From Nitrospira sp. BO4 (GTDB lineage: Bacteria; Nitrospirota; Nitrospiria; Nitrospirales; Nitrospiraceae): 64,000 bases of DNA. Of the stretch, positions 9,778 through 18,087 are shown one piece after another; the stretch's first letter is position 1; each line of letters opens with the position of its first letter. The notes under the pieces were generated by a model. It saw nothing but the letters and a program-made list of their open reading frames with translations. It did not search any database and was not told the origin of the DNA. A program made the position numbers and the translations under genes. Location of the stretch: contig JAMPUU010000010.1 of assembly GCA_030144965.1 (NCBI GenBank), forward strand, positions 124,001-188,000. Direction: 5' to 3'.

Positions 9778-10305
9778 TTATTCCGGCTCAATCAGCGTTT
9801 GGAATGCCACCGCTCTTGCCCGTTGTCCTGCTGCACGATCATTCCACTGAAGCCGTACTGTGACCTGTACTGCGCTTGAATCAGCTCTCAGTGGGATCAC
9901 AGGAGCAGCTTGGACCGTACCTCGTGCATTCAGCAGGTTTGTGGCTAAAACCAAAGTTCGCCACTGAGTACAATCACCTTGGATCGCTCTTGTCGCTGCT
10001 AGCGACGGCGTGACCGAGAAAAATGGCATGGCTGGCTGGGGGGCAGGAATCCCGCCCGCTAAACAGTTCCCCGGTCCAGTGGTATCCAAATTGTTATAGG
10101 CCCAAGCGAAGCGCCGATTACTTTGGATTCTCTCCACCATGTCGGCCGCGACATTGGTGACAATAGACAAGTCGTTGGCATCGACGTTCTTCGTAAATGA
10201 CACGCCTTGCATGGCGGCCATGCCCATGACTCCCACACCGAGGATGGCCGCGGAGATCATGACCTCAGCCAACGTAAATCCTTTTTCGTTGCGTACTTTC
10301 AACAT
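9778..10305 (-). CDS. pilV: PilV-type minor pilin
   Basis: A 175-residue prepilin, MLKVRNEKG then FTLAEVMISAAILGVGVMGM, the typical PilV N-terminal helix with Glu at +5. It belongs to the minor pilin initiation set (FimT-PilV-PilW-PilX-PilY1). The ATG at 10305 is preferred over the one at 10335 because it has AAGAAGG 7 bp upstream and avoids overlap with fimT. Two Cys (GNCLAGG, GDCTQW) probably form a disulphide loop. Confidence 0.87.
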   Translation of the reverse strand: MLKVRNEKGFTLAEVMISAAILGVGVMGMAAMQGVSFTKNVDANDLSIVTNVAADMVERIQSNRRFAWAYNNLDTTGPGNCLAGGIPAPQPAMPFFSVTPSLAATRAIQGDCTQWRTLVLATNLLNARGTVQAAPVIPLRADSSAVQVTVRLQWNDRAAGQRARAVAFQTLIEPE

Positions 10306-10321
10306 TCGCCTACCTTCTTGT

Positions 10322-10834
10322 TCACGATGTTTCATTGATGATGCACGGATTAATCGCTTGTCGACACCAGGTCACCTTTCCAGAGGGCATCAATGAAATT
10401 GTGTAAATGAGATTAGGGTCTCGCGTGCTCTGCAGCTGAACTGTTTGAACAGCGAGAGGAGCGGTACTCAACCCTCGAGGAGTAAAACCGAGTGGGTTCA
10501 CGGGTAAGGGCATTATGAATCTCACGTTCTGGGGGAGAGTTTCTGTGCCCAAGGGAGCGGTAAATGCCACTGTGTCAAGTCCCGCTGGAACACTCGCCGG
10601 GGTAGCTGCGATCAGGATATTGCGGCTGATTGCCGAAGAGCGTGCAAGGACCAACCGGTTATAGAGACTGGTCGTAGCTTGATAGAGCTCATGCTTTGCG
10701 TACATCTGAAGAAAATTCGGAACAGACACTGCAGCCGCGATGCCTATAATCGCCCCGACTATGGCGATTTCTACCAGAGTGAAACCACTTTCGTTTGAAC
10801 GGAGTTTGCTCATGGTTTTTGCTGTTTGCTTCAT
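10322..10834 (-). CDS. fimT: GspH/FimT-type minor pseudopilin
   Basis: A 170-residue prepilin. The leader ends ESG and is followed by FTLVEIAIVGAIIGIAAAVS, then the FimT/GspH feature of an early helix with repeated [10 protein letters not shown]. The ATG at 10834 has an AGGAG site 6-7 bp upstream; the upstream ATG at 10861 is less likely. It is the first gene of the minor-pilin operon running left to pilY1. A 267-bp region separates it from the divergent PilZ gene and probably holds both promoters. Confidence 0.85.
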   Translation of the reverse strand: MKQTAKTMSKLRSNESGFTLVEIAIVGAIIGIAAAVSVPNFLQMYAKHELYQATTSLYNRLVLARSSAISRNILIAATPASVPAGLDTVAFTAPLGTETLPQNVRFIMPLPVNPLGFTPRGLSTAPLAVQTVQLQSTRDPNLIYTISLMPSGKVTWCRQAINPCIINETS

Positions 10835-11101
10835 GGCGTCTCCTAATCGAGCAAGGGGCATGCCGTCCCGGACACGTCATTTCCTTCACCTAACTGCTTG
10901 ATTTGATGACAATCCTTATCCGGCGAGACCCATTGCTCGCGGCCATTTTTCGCGCGAATGCACGACAATTTTCGGCTGGGACGCTGTACTGTTTCGAACG
11001 GGAGAGCGGATATCGCTGGTTGACAGAATGCGCAATCACCACTAGGGTTCTTGTTGAGGCAACTGCGGATGAGCAACGCGAATCAAGCGCAGGGAATCTA
11101 A

Positions 11102-11443
11102 ATGCCGGCTCGTGAGCGGTGGATGACACAAGAGTCTCGTAAGGTCCCACGGTTCGCCATCCAACTTCCTTGCAAATTTGGCAATGTTCCTCACACGACG
11201 GAGGGAACTGCCCTCAACCTTTCGTCACAGGGATGTGCCATCACGGCGGAGCACCTTCCCGCCGTCTCGACCTATGTTTCTCTGGAGCTCGATTTTCTAA
11301 ACGGAGAGGCGCCGGCTGATATTGAACTGGCAGCCGTTCGTTGGGTTTCAGGGCATCGGTGCGGCCTGGAATTTATCAAGGTTTCGCCCGAGATGCTCTT
11401 GAAGCTGAAGACGTTCGTATCGATCTTGGAGCGGACCCCTTAA
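11102..11443 (+). CDS. PilZ-domain c-di-GMP-binding protein
   Basis: A 113-residue single-domain PilZ protein. Both halves of the c-di-GMP site are present: RKVPR (RxxxR) near residue 13 and NLSSQG ([D/N]xSxxG) near residue 39. PilZ proteins bind c-di-GMP and often control type IV pilus function. The ATG at 11102 has AGGGA 7 bp upstream; ATG-11123 is a weaker alternative. It lies divergent from the fimT-pilY1 operon and convergent with pilB, so a role in c-di-GMP control of these pili is likely but inferred from location. Confidence 0.88.
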   Translation: MPARERWMTQESRKVPRFAIQLPCKFGNVPHTTEGTALNLSSQGCAITAEHLPAVSTYVSLELDFLNGEAPADIELAAVRWVSGHRCGLEFIKVSPEMLLKLKTFVSILERTP

Positions 11444-11475
11444 CGGGCTCAGTGGTTTCGCATGTCCTGTTCGCG

Positions 11476-13302
11476 CTACTTTATCGCTACGGCGCGGACC
11501 TGCCGGTATGTCGTAACACCCTTCAGCACCTTTTGAATGCCATTCTGCAGCAGCGTGACCATTCCATCGCGCATGGCTACGCTCAGGATTTCAGCCGTTC
11601 TCGCCTTCCCTTGAATCAGGTTTTTGATATCTTCAGACCCAACCAGGAGTTCATGCAACGCGACCCGTCCCTTAAACCCACTGTGATTGCAAACCTCACA
11701 GCCCTTTCCACGATAGAGCGTGAAGTCGTCGGTATACGTGACACCGAGCTTATCCCAATAGCGCGCTCCGTAGCCTTGCATCAGCTCGTCGTATTCCTGT
11801 TGAGTCGGGTGATAGCTCTCTTTGCACTGGAGGCAAAGGCGCTTACAGAGACGCATTGCGAGGATTCCCAACATTGCATCGGCAAAATTGAAGGAATCGC
11901 ATCCCATATCCAATAATCGAGTGATGGTTTCGACCGCACTGTTGGTATGCAGCGTGCTCATCACCAAATGACCGGTGAGCGATGCTTCTATCGCAATGTC
12001 GGCCGTTTCTTTATCACGCATCTCTCCGATCATGATCACGTCCGGGTCGGCTCGAAGAAAGGCGCGCATTGCGGAGGCAAAGGTAAACCCGATCTTTGGA
12101 TGCACCTGCACTTGCCTGAGACCTTCCTGTGTGATCTCGATGGGGTCTTCGGCCGTCCAAATTTTTCGCTCATCGGTGTTGATGTGGTGCATGACCGCGT
12201 GCAGCGTGGTGGTTTTCCCGGAGCCGGTCGGTCCTACACAGAGAAAAATTCCATGTGGACGCTCGGAAAGTGCCTGGACGGTCTCCAAAACGTCCGGCGA
12301 AAAGTCCATCGCCTCCAACGGCATCGTTTCCTTGGCGCTCAGAAGACGCAGCACGACATCTTCATTGCTTCCTGCGGTCGGCAATGTGGCGACACGTAAT
12401 TCGATTTCCCGATCCTTCGCCAATTTATAGCGGATCTTTCCGTCTTGAGGTTTCCTCCGCTCGGCAATATCCAAGTTGGCCATGATCTTCAGACGCGAGA
12501 CAATGGCTCGTCGATAGACAGCCGGGATCCGCATGTACGTAAAACACGTCCCATCGACACGGAACCGCACGGCTGTTTCCTTGCGATCCGAATAGGGTTC
12601 GACGTGCACATCGGACGCCCCTAATCGATAGGCCTCGGCGATAATCTGGTTGGTCAGGCGCACAATGGCTGAATCGTTTTCATCGATTTCGCCGGATTCG
12701 GCATCACCGTTTCGCTCGATACCGGCTTCATCGACTAGTTCCCCAAGGATCTCAGTGATCGAGCCGCCATTGGCCTGCCCTGTTGCGACAAGGAGGTATT
12801 GCTCGATGTCCCTTCGAAGCCCGACAGAGAAGCGGACCGTCGTGCCGGGGAACGCGCGACGGATATCGAGACCTTTTTCTAAGTCGTGGGGATCGTTGAT
12901 GACGATATCAAGCACGGTTCCCTGTCGCTTCATGGGAATCCAGGAGTTCCTTCTGAGGTAATCGAAACTGAGGTTCTTTAACAGTTCCGGGTCGATGACG
13001 GTCCGCTCGTCATAGGGGACATAGGGACATTGATAGAATTCGCTGAGCGCCGATCCGAGTGCGGCTCTCGGCACGCGATACTTTTCGAGCAAGATGGTTT
13101 CCAGATCTACTTCCCTTGATAACGATTCCTCCACCGCCGATTCGAGTTCGGTCTGACTGATGAGGCCTCGATAAGCGATACAGTCCAAAAGACTGCGTGC
13201 CATCGTCATCTTGCGAGGTGGTTTGGCCATCTGGGGGTTTTTCAGACAGGCAGCAGAAAGAACGTGCCGTTTACCATGCGCTTCAGCACCGTGCGTGATC
13301 AT
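11476..13302 (-). CDS. pilB: PilB/GspE-type pilus extension ATPase
   Basis: A 608-residue secretion ATPase that powers pilin polymerisation at the inner membrane. An N-terminal GspE/MshEN-like region (about residues 30-180) precedes the ATPase core, which has Walker A VGPTGSGKTTTLHAV and Asp box TAEDPIEI. It also has Walker B DPDVIMIGEMRD, the His box STLHTNSAVETI, and a tetracysteine zinc site (CKRLCLQC ... CEVCNHSG). The zinc site argues for PilB/GspE rather than the retraction ATPase PilT. The start at 13302 has AAGGA about 11 bp upstream; a later Met at 13230 lacks a ribosome site. No PilC platform or PilM-Q gene is in this window, so those must be elsewhere. Confidence 0.93.
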   Translation of the reverse strand: MITHGAEAHGKRHVLSAACLKNPQMAKPPRKMTMARSLLDCIAYRGLISQTELESAVEESLSREVDLETILLEKYRVPRAALGSALSEFYQCPYVPYDERTVIDPELLKNLSFDYLRRNSWIPMKRQGTVLDIVINDPHDLEKGLDIRRAFPGTTVRFSVGLRRDIEQYLLVATGQANGGSITEILGELVDEAGIERNGDAESGEIDENDSAIVRLTNQIIAEAYRLGASDVHVEPYSDRKETAVRFRVDGTCFTYMRIPAVYRRAIVSRLKIMANLDIAERRKPQDGKIRYKLAKDREIELRVATLPTAGSNEDVVLRLLSAKETMPLEAMDFSPDVLETVQALSERPHGIFLCVGPTGSGKTTTLHAVMHHINTDERKIWTAEDPIEITQEGLRQVQVHPKIGFTFASAMRAFLRADPDVIMIGEMRDKETADIAIEASLTGHLVMSTLHTNSAVETITRLLDMGCDSFNFADAMLGILAMRLCKRLCLQCKESYHPTQQEYDELMQGYGARYWDKLGVTYTDDFTLYRGKGCEVCNHSGFKGRVALHELLVGSEDIKNLIQGKARTAEILSVAMRDGMVTLLQNGIQKVLKGVTTYRQVRAVAIK

Positions 13303-13402
13303 TCTATCTCATCCTTCGTCATCGACAATAAGAAGTTGCTTTTATGTCCTGTGTCGGTCGCCTTAATCGTTCGCCGAGACAACGACGGGCAGCGTAAGCA
13401 AT

Positions 13403-14872
13403 TCAGTAGCGTGCCATCCATGTGCCTGGGGCTCGATACACGACCGGCAATCCCCGGAACAGACCTTGTCCGAGTTCGTGCTCATACCACACTTCGAACG
13501 TGCCTCTTGAACTCGATTGCGCAATCGTCTCCCCGGCAACCACAGCTCCATACAGTCTCACTCTTCCCGCAACCGTGATGGTACCGCTGGCATACAGCAC
13601 TCCGTTGAAATGTATGCCCGAGAGTTGAACGAGTGTTCGGGCAGGATCATCGCCCTGGCCCGTCTTTGGAGGGCTGAGAGCCGGGACGGACGAACCAAGT
13701 CCATTTGGAGCAAGCACGACATGACCCTGCATCACCACGGTACCCTCTACGTATGAGGTCTGCAGTTTGAGGGTGCCGAGATTGTCGAGACGCGGCGCGG
13801 TTTGGTCGAGCGTGTCGATAAAAATCAGACCGCGATGATCCCCAGGTGCTTGGGACCGGAGTACCTCATCAGGAGATAACCCATGTCCAGGTTCTACGAC
13901 ACCTTGGGGATACAGAAGCCCATCGCGATCAATGCCGAAGTACCGACCAAACCGTTTTGCCAGTCGCTTCAGGTGTTCGTAGTTCCACTGATCGAGGCGA
14001 ACTTCGGGAATAGGATTCTGGGCCTCATGAAGATTGTGTGGGAGACTAGGGGTTTGACTCGACGGGGGTTGGGTTATTTGAACGTTTCCTCCTACCCAGG
14101 CTTGCATCCAACGATCCTCCCGTTGAGACGTCTCGTCGTATCCTTGCCCCGTCACAGGAGCGAACGAACTGAGTGTGGGGATGTCGCCGCCTTGCCTTAG
14201 AACAAGGTCTTCACCGACCCGTAAATCGCCCCAATGTACACTCACGGGCGACTCACTTCCCGGTCGGAACACGCCCAAGGACTTACGCACCTGGACAGCG
14301 GCTTTCAGGGGCGGCACGTCCAGCGCGCCAAGCTGAAGGGAAACGGATTGCCGGACAGGCGGATTGGTATGGGTTGCAATGGTGGCGTCGACGGTGCACA
14401 GAAGACCCGGATTCGAGGGCGCGTACACTTTGAGTTCTTCCACATGTCCAAGGTGTTGCATGACACGAAACATCCCGGCCTCAGGATCATTGAATACCTG
14501 ATTCTCCGAAGCGTTCTCTGCATGGAAGAGATAATCCGGCTGATTCGCTGTTCCCACAAATTGTGAGCGGCCGGTGGGGTCGAAAAATGAAGGAGCCCCT
14601 TCTGCATCACGATTTCTTTTTTCAAGCTGGGACGCAATCCTTGGTGTCACGGCAGTCGACCTCGGGTCGTGAAACCAGGCGACCACGAGTTCGCTGGCCG
14701 CATCGGCAAGTTGCTGGGCAACGGCTGCTTGGTTTCCGGCATTGGCACTGATGGCCTCCTGCCCGGCCAGATTCAGAAGTGTCGTGGCCAGTAGGGATAA
14801 GATCAGCACGATCACCATAGCTCCTAGAAGCGCAATCCCCTGCTGGCCTATGTTGGTGTCACTCGGCAACAT
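13403..14872 (-). CDS. Large PilX-like minor pilin of the second set
   Basis: A 489-residue protein starting with a short leader ending QQG, then a 25-residue hydrophobic helix (IALLGAMVIVLILSLLATTL). This layout is that of PilX or GspK-like pseudopilins, which lack Glu at +5. The long C-terminal domain (residues ~90-489) contains a right-handed beta-type stretch near the end (GTVVMQGHVVLAPNG, GVLYASGTITVAGRVRLYGAVV). This pattern resembles the polymer-forming or Ig-like repeats found in large PilX proteins. It follows a PilW-like gene by 13 bp, in a FimT-PilV-PilW-PilX order matching the first set. There is no PilY1 beside it. Confidence 0.72.
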   Translation of the reverse strand: MLPSDTNIGQQGIALLGAMVIVLILSLLATTLLNLAGQEAISANAGNQAAVAQQLADAASELVVAWFHDPRSTAVTPRIASQLEKRNRDAEGAPSFFDPTGRSQFVGTANQPDYLFHAENASENQVFNDPEAGMFRVMQHLGHVEELKVYAPSNPGLLCTVDATIATHTNPPVRQSVSLQLGALDVPPLKAAVQVRKSLGVFRPGSESPVSVHWGDLRVGEDLVLRQGGDIPTLSSFAPVTGQGYDETSQREDRWMQAWVGGNVQITQPPSSQTPSLPHNLHEAQNPIPEVRLDQWNYEHLKRLAKRFGRYFGIDRDGLLYPQGVVEPGHGLSPDEVLRSQAPGDHRGLIFIDTLDQTAPRLDNLGTLKLQTSYVEGTVVMQGHVVLAPNGLGSSVPALSPPKTGQGDDPARTLVQLSGIHFNGVLYASGTITVAGRVRLYGAVVAGETIAQSSSRGTFEVWYEHELGQGLFRGLPVVYRAPGTWMARY

Positions 14873-14885
14873 GTCTCGTCTCCTC

Positions 14886-15644
14886 CTATGATCGAATGCT
14901 CACTTCGCGGACCATTCTATGCAGGAACTGGTTGGACTGAATTTCCAGAACAACCCGCCTTACCAGTTGCGGTTGATTCGTTTTCTGTCCCATCTCGTCC
15001 CAGTACGAAAACCTAAGATCATCGAGTTCCCCAATGAGCTCACTCGCGCCTCCATCGACCATGCGCATGAGGTTCGACGTGTCTTCCTTCTCGTGCTTCA
15101 CGTAATAGAGAACTCGATTGTGTACTTCAATGGCGGCTCCAGCCGGAAATGACGCCCCAACCGGCTCTGCCAGGGTCAACTGATATCGTTGTCCACCGCG
15201 AGAGAGTCGATGCGATTCGCAGGTGCGCGGGCTACACACAATGACTGTCTTTCCTTCACCCCATCCGCGCCCATCCTGCACCGGAATGACGGATTGGCCG
15301 GGATGAATGGCGCCGGTCGTGGTCGTCCGATAGGCGCTGAGATTGGCTTGAAACGCAAACTCATCGGGAGCCGCCTTGACGATCGAGTCAGCCGTCGCTA
15401 ATCGAGCTTCCTGCTCAAATACTTCCAGCCCCAATCGTAGATCCTGCTGATGTTTCAATGTCCGGTGCTGCTTCTCTGCATGGGCATGGACCACATTGAA
15501 AACACTCAGCGCTGCGGCCAGCACAGCCGCCCCCACGGCCAAACTGATCATCAACTCGGTCAGACAGACTCCGTGCACGTTGACCAGGGCATGGAAGCAA
15601 GCCTGACGTCTCAGGTCAGAAGTGATAGCGCCGTAACGGCTCAT
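14886..15644 (-). CDS. PilW-like minor pilin of the second set
   Basis: A 252-residue prepilin-like protein. The ATG at 15644 overlaps the stop of the upstream PilV-like gene as ATGA, so the longer frame to 15794 is not used. The leader is unusually long (about 28 residues, ending NVHG) before VCLTELMISLAVGAAVLAAA with Glu at +5. After the helix come QDLRLGLEVFEQEARLA and a beta-rich domain ending in FSYWDEMGQ and LEIQSNQFLHRMVREVSIR, which fits PilW/GspJ. It is tightly coupled to its neighbours. Confidence 0.78.
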   Translation of the reverse strand: MSRYGAITSDLRRQACFHALVNVHGVCLTELMISLAVGAAVLAAALSVFNVVHAHAEKQHRTLKHQQDLRLGLEVFEQEARLATADSIVKAAPDEFAFQANLSAYRTTTTGAIHPGQSVIPVQDGRGWGEGKTVIVCSPRTCESHRLSRGGQRYQLTLAEPVGASFPAGAAIEVHNRVLYYVKHEKEDTSNLMRMVDGGASELIGELDDLRFSYWDEMGQKTNQPQLVRRVVLEIQSNQFLHRMVREVSIRS

Positions 15645-16126
15645 TGTTGCCCCACATATCCGGGATTGGCTCGAATAGTCGCCACATAGATTTCTCTCGG
15701 TTGCCCTCTTAGCCCAGGATAGGAAGCGACCGCTCGGATCGTCACCATTCCAGAGCCGCTGAGTGGTCCAGGACGCTGACTTTCGATGGTCCACACTACC
15801 GTCACTCCGTCGCGCTCATGCATGGCCGTATAGATCCCATCGCCCGCAGTGACATCGTAACCCCGGCCGTCATCGACCATGAACGTTTCGGGAACGCCAT
15901 CACGATCCAGGTCATCTTCCAGAAGAGACTGCCAGCGAACAGAACGCTTCACTTCCAATCTGGCCTGGGCTAGTTCCAACGCCTTATTGCTCAGGCCGCC
16001 CTGTTGCAGATGTTTCGACGAAACCTCCACCGCACCCAGAGCCCCCATTAATGCGATTCCGGAGATCATCATCGCGACCATCACCTCGACGAGACTGAAG
16101 CCATTCTGCTGAAGTGAGTCGCTCAT
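15641..16126 (-). CDS. PilV-like minor pilin of the second set
   Basis: A 161-residue prepilin, MSDSLQQNG then FSLVEVMVAMMISGIALMGA, with Glu at +5; PilV/GspI type. It overlaps both neighbours by 4 bp, showing translational coupling. The mature domain contains DDLDRDGVPETFMVDDGRG and TAGDGIYTAMHERDG, two acidic loops that could bind calcium. The role is inferred as part of a second tip complex. Confidence 0.8.
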   Translation of the reverse strand: MSDSLQQNGFSLVEVMVAMMISGIALMGALGAVEVSSKHLQQGGLSNKALELAQARLEVKRSVRWQSLLEDDLDRDGVPETFMVDDGRGYDVTAGDGIYTAMHERDGVTVVWTIESQRPGPLSGSGMVTIRAVASYPGLRGQPREIYVATIRANPGYVGQQ

Positions 16127-16554
16127 AGGATTGATACCCGACCCGTGAGGCTCACGGTGAGTGATTGGGTCTGGCCTTCATGGCTGCGGAGTTGGATCGT
16201 CGTGGCAGTGGCCGAGCGTCCGCTTGGATGAAACTGGATCTCGAGTCCGGAGCTTGGCTCCTCGATCACAAGACCCTTCCCCCCATAGCGATACACATGG
16301 TGAATGGTGCCGCCATTGACAAACTGCGTGATCAGTTCCTGTTGCTCCATATCGATGAGAATCCGAACCCGATCGCGATAGGTCAACGCAAGCTGCTTCG
16401 CAAGACGGAGTTCAGAGGCAACCTCTTCCGTGGTGCAGCGGACCTGCGTACGGGAGTTGAGGCCCAAGAAGCTGTGAATCGCCGTGATCGAGACCATTCC
16501 GATGATTCCCACAACGACCATCAGCTCCGTCAATGTCTTGCCTTCTTCCTTCAT
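16123..16554 (-). CDS. GspH/FimT-like minor pilin of the second set
   Basis: A 143-residue prepilin with a very short leader (MKEEG) followed by KTLTELMVVVGIIGMVSITA; the residue after the cleavage site is Lys instead of the usual Phe or Met. EVASELRLAKQLALTYRDRV is the GspH/FimT second helix. It is the first gene of the second minor-pilin operon (FimT, PilV, PilW-like, PilX-like). An AGGAAG purine run precedes the ATG. Confidence 0.8.
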   Translation of the reverse strand: MKEEGKTLTELMVVVGIIGMVSITAIHSFLGLNSRTQVRCTTEEVASELRLAKQLALTYRDRVRILIDMEQQELITQFVNGGTIHHVYRYGGKGLVIEEPSSGLEIQFHPSGRSATATTIQLRSHEGQTQSLTVSLTGRVSIL

Positions 16555-16842
16555 ATCTTCCTCACTGTGACCGCTCCGGTGAGCTTGGCCGATCGCTATG
16601 TCAAGAGTCGTGCCGCTCAGGGATAGATCGTTCGCGGGTCATGTCCTGACAACGATTGGGGGGATCGGAATGCTCTAAACCATGGAATCAAGGAAAGAAA
16701 ACGGAGAAGGCGTGGAATAACGAAGAAGGGACAGTGTCAGAAGAGAAAGAGATCGCGGAAGAGCACAACTATACACCAATAGATACAGTTCCTTACGGAA
16801 GAGATACAGTGACTAAACGCTCAGAAGTGGCCATGGGAGCCA
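16555..16842. other. Intergenic region upstream of the second pilin operon
   Basis: This 288-bp stretch between pilD (ending at 16843) and the FimT-like gene is purine-rich on the plus strand. It contains an open frame of 99 codons (16656-16955), but that frame runs into pilD on the opposite strand, has no recognisable domain and is probably not a gene. The promoter of the second pilin operon should be here; I see no clear sigma-70 or sigma-54 consensus. Confidence 0.4.
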
Positions 16843-17628
16843 TTAGCCAGCCAGCACCCCTTGATACCAGTCGAGAAGAGATTGCCCAAAGAAGAGCGCC
16901 ACCAAGGCGCCGCACACAAGAAACGGCCCGAATGGAATGTAGTCTTCTCGCCTGATTACTCGTGCGACGATGAGCGTCACGCCGACGAGCGACCCTAAGA
17001 AAGACCCCACCATGATCGTCATCAGCGCGGGTTTCCACCCAAGAAACGCCCCGATCATAGCGAGCAGCTTGATGTCTCCCCCTCCCATGCCCTCTTTTCC
17101 AAAGACATAAGGGCTGGCCCACGCTAAGAGCCATAGAATTCCTCCTCCGACGAGAACTCCCAATAACCCGTTCAGAAAGCCGAGCGGAAGAATTGTCGCT
17201 GCACTGATGAGACCTACAATGATTCCGGGGAACGTAACGGCATTGGGAATCATCTTATGAGAAAGATCCGTTCCGGCTACGACGAGGAGAGCCGAATAGA
17301 GCAATCCATACGCCATGGCAGCCCAGCTAAGACCGAAGAACCAAAGGACCCCGACATAACCCAAAGCATTCAGAATCTCCACCAACGGATAGCGGAAGGG
17401 AATCGGCACTGAACACTGTCGACATCGGCCGGCCAGAACCAGATAACTCACAACGGGAATGTTATCGTACCAAGCGATCGAGTGGGAGCAGGTCGGGCAA
17501 TGAGATCCCGGCCACACAATCGACTCCTGCCGTGGAAGACGGTAAATACACACATTTAAAAAGCTGCCGATGAGGCCGCCGAAAAGGCCGGCACTCACCA
17601 ACGGCAGTAGAGTTTGGCTCTCATGCAT
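16843..17628 (-). CDS. pilD: Prepilin peptidase / N-methyltransferase PilD
   Basis: PilD cleaves prepilin leaders at the Gly and methylates the new N-terminus in the inner membrane. This 261-residue protein has the N-terminal methyltransferase zinc site CPTC ... CRQC (Cys 44, 47, 69, 72). It also has the two aspartates of the bilobed aspartyl protease: GTDLSHKMIPN (Asp 121) and GMGGGDIKLL (Asp 185). About eight membrane segments are apparent. Length and motif spacing are normal. It can process all eight prepilins encoded next to it. Confidence 0.96.
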   Translation of the reverse strand: MHESQTLLPLVSAGLFGGLIGSFLNVCIYRLPRQESIVWPGSHCPTCSHSIAWYDNIPVVSYLVLAGRCRQCSVPIPFRYPLVEILNALGYVGVLWFFGLSWAAMAYGLLYSALLVVAGTDLSHKMIPNAVTFPGIIVGLISAATILPLGFLNGLLGVLVGGGILWLLAWASPYVFGKEGMGGGDIKLLAMIGAFLGWKPALMTIMVGSFLGSLVGVTLIVARVIRREDYIPFGPFLVCGALVALFFGQSLLDWYQGVLAG

Positions 17629-17808
17629 AATTGCTCAGAGTGCTTTCCTTACCCAGCAACCCTACTAGGGCCGAAGGCCCTGCATTTACAATCGCAATCG
17701 ATCATTTCATAATGACTGCATTGTGCTTTGTTTGGTCCATGTCGAGTATACCTGAAATGTATCCCTATCAAAGGAGAACTCATCCTTATGAAAGGAGAAC
17801 TCATCATC

Positions 17809-18087
17809 ATGGCTAAAGCGACTGCGAAGCCTAGGCCTCGAAAATCTCTTGCCGACCTTGAACCTCCTCCTCGCGTAAAGCGTCCTGAATCGCTCACGTC
17901 ACGGGAACAGGAAATCCTGGAATTGATATGGGCAGGATTTAAGAACAAGGAGATCGGTCAACGCTTGAAGATCAGCGTCAAGACCGTCGAGGCACACCGC
18001 GCCAATATGATGAAGAAAATGCGGGTATCGAATACGGCTCAATTACTGAAGACCGCCATCCAGGGGGGCGCGCTCAGAGTTCGGTAG
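17809..18087 (+). CDS. HTH-only LuxR/NarL-type transcriptional regulator
   Basis: A 92-residue protein with a Pro/Arg/Lys-rich N-terminus, then a complete LuxR C-terminal DNA-binding domain (LTSREQEILELIWAGFKNKEIG, then ISVKTVEAHRANMMKKM). No receiver or ligand domain is present, unlike two-component NarL regulators. Two possible starts exist, ATG-17788 and ATG-17809. Each is preceded by the same AAAGGAGAACTCATC segment 11 bp upstream, because a 21-bp unit is tandemly duplicated here. I chose 17809. The gene lies divergent from pilD, so it may control the pilus genes (inference). It converges on rlmB with a 14-bp overlap. Confidence 0.82.
   Translation: MAKATAKPRPRKSLADLEPPPRVKRPESLTSREQEILELIWAGFKNKEIGQRLKISVKTVEAHRANMMKKMRVSNTAQLLKTAIQGGALRVR

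Noticed and set aside
16656-16955. 99-codon plus-strand ORF between the pilins and pilD
   Set aside because: It overlaps the pilD end on the other strand, has no motif, and reflects a purine-rich intergenic stretch.
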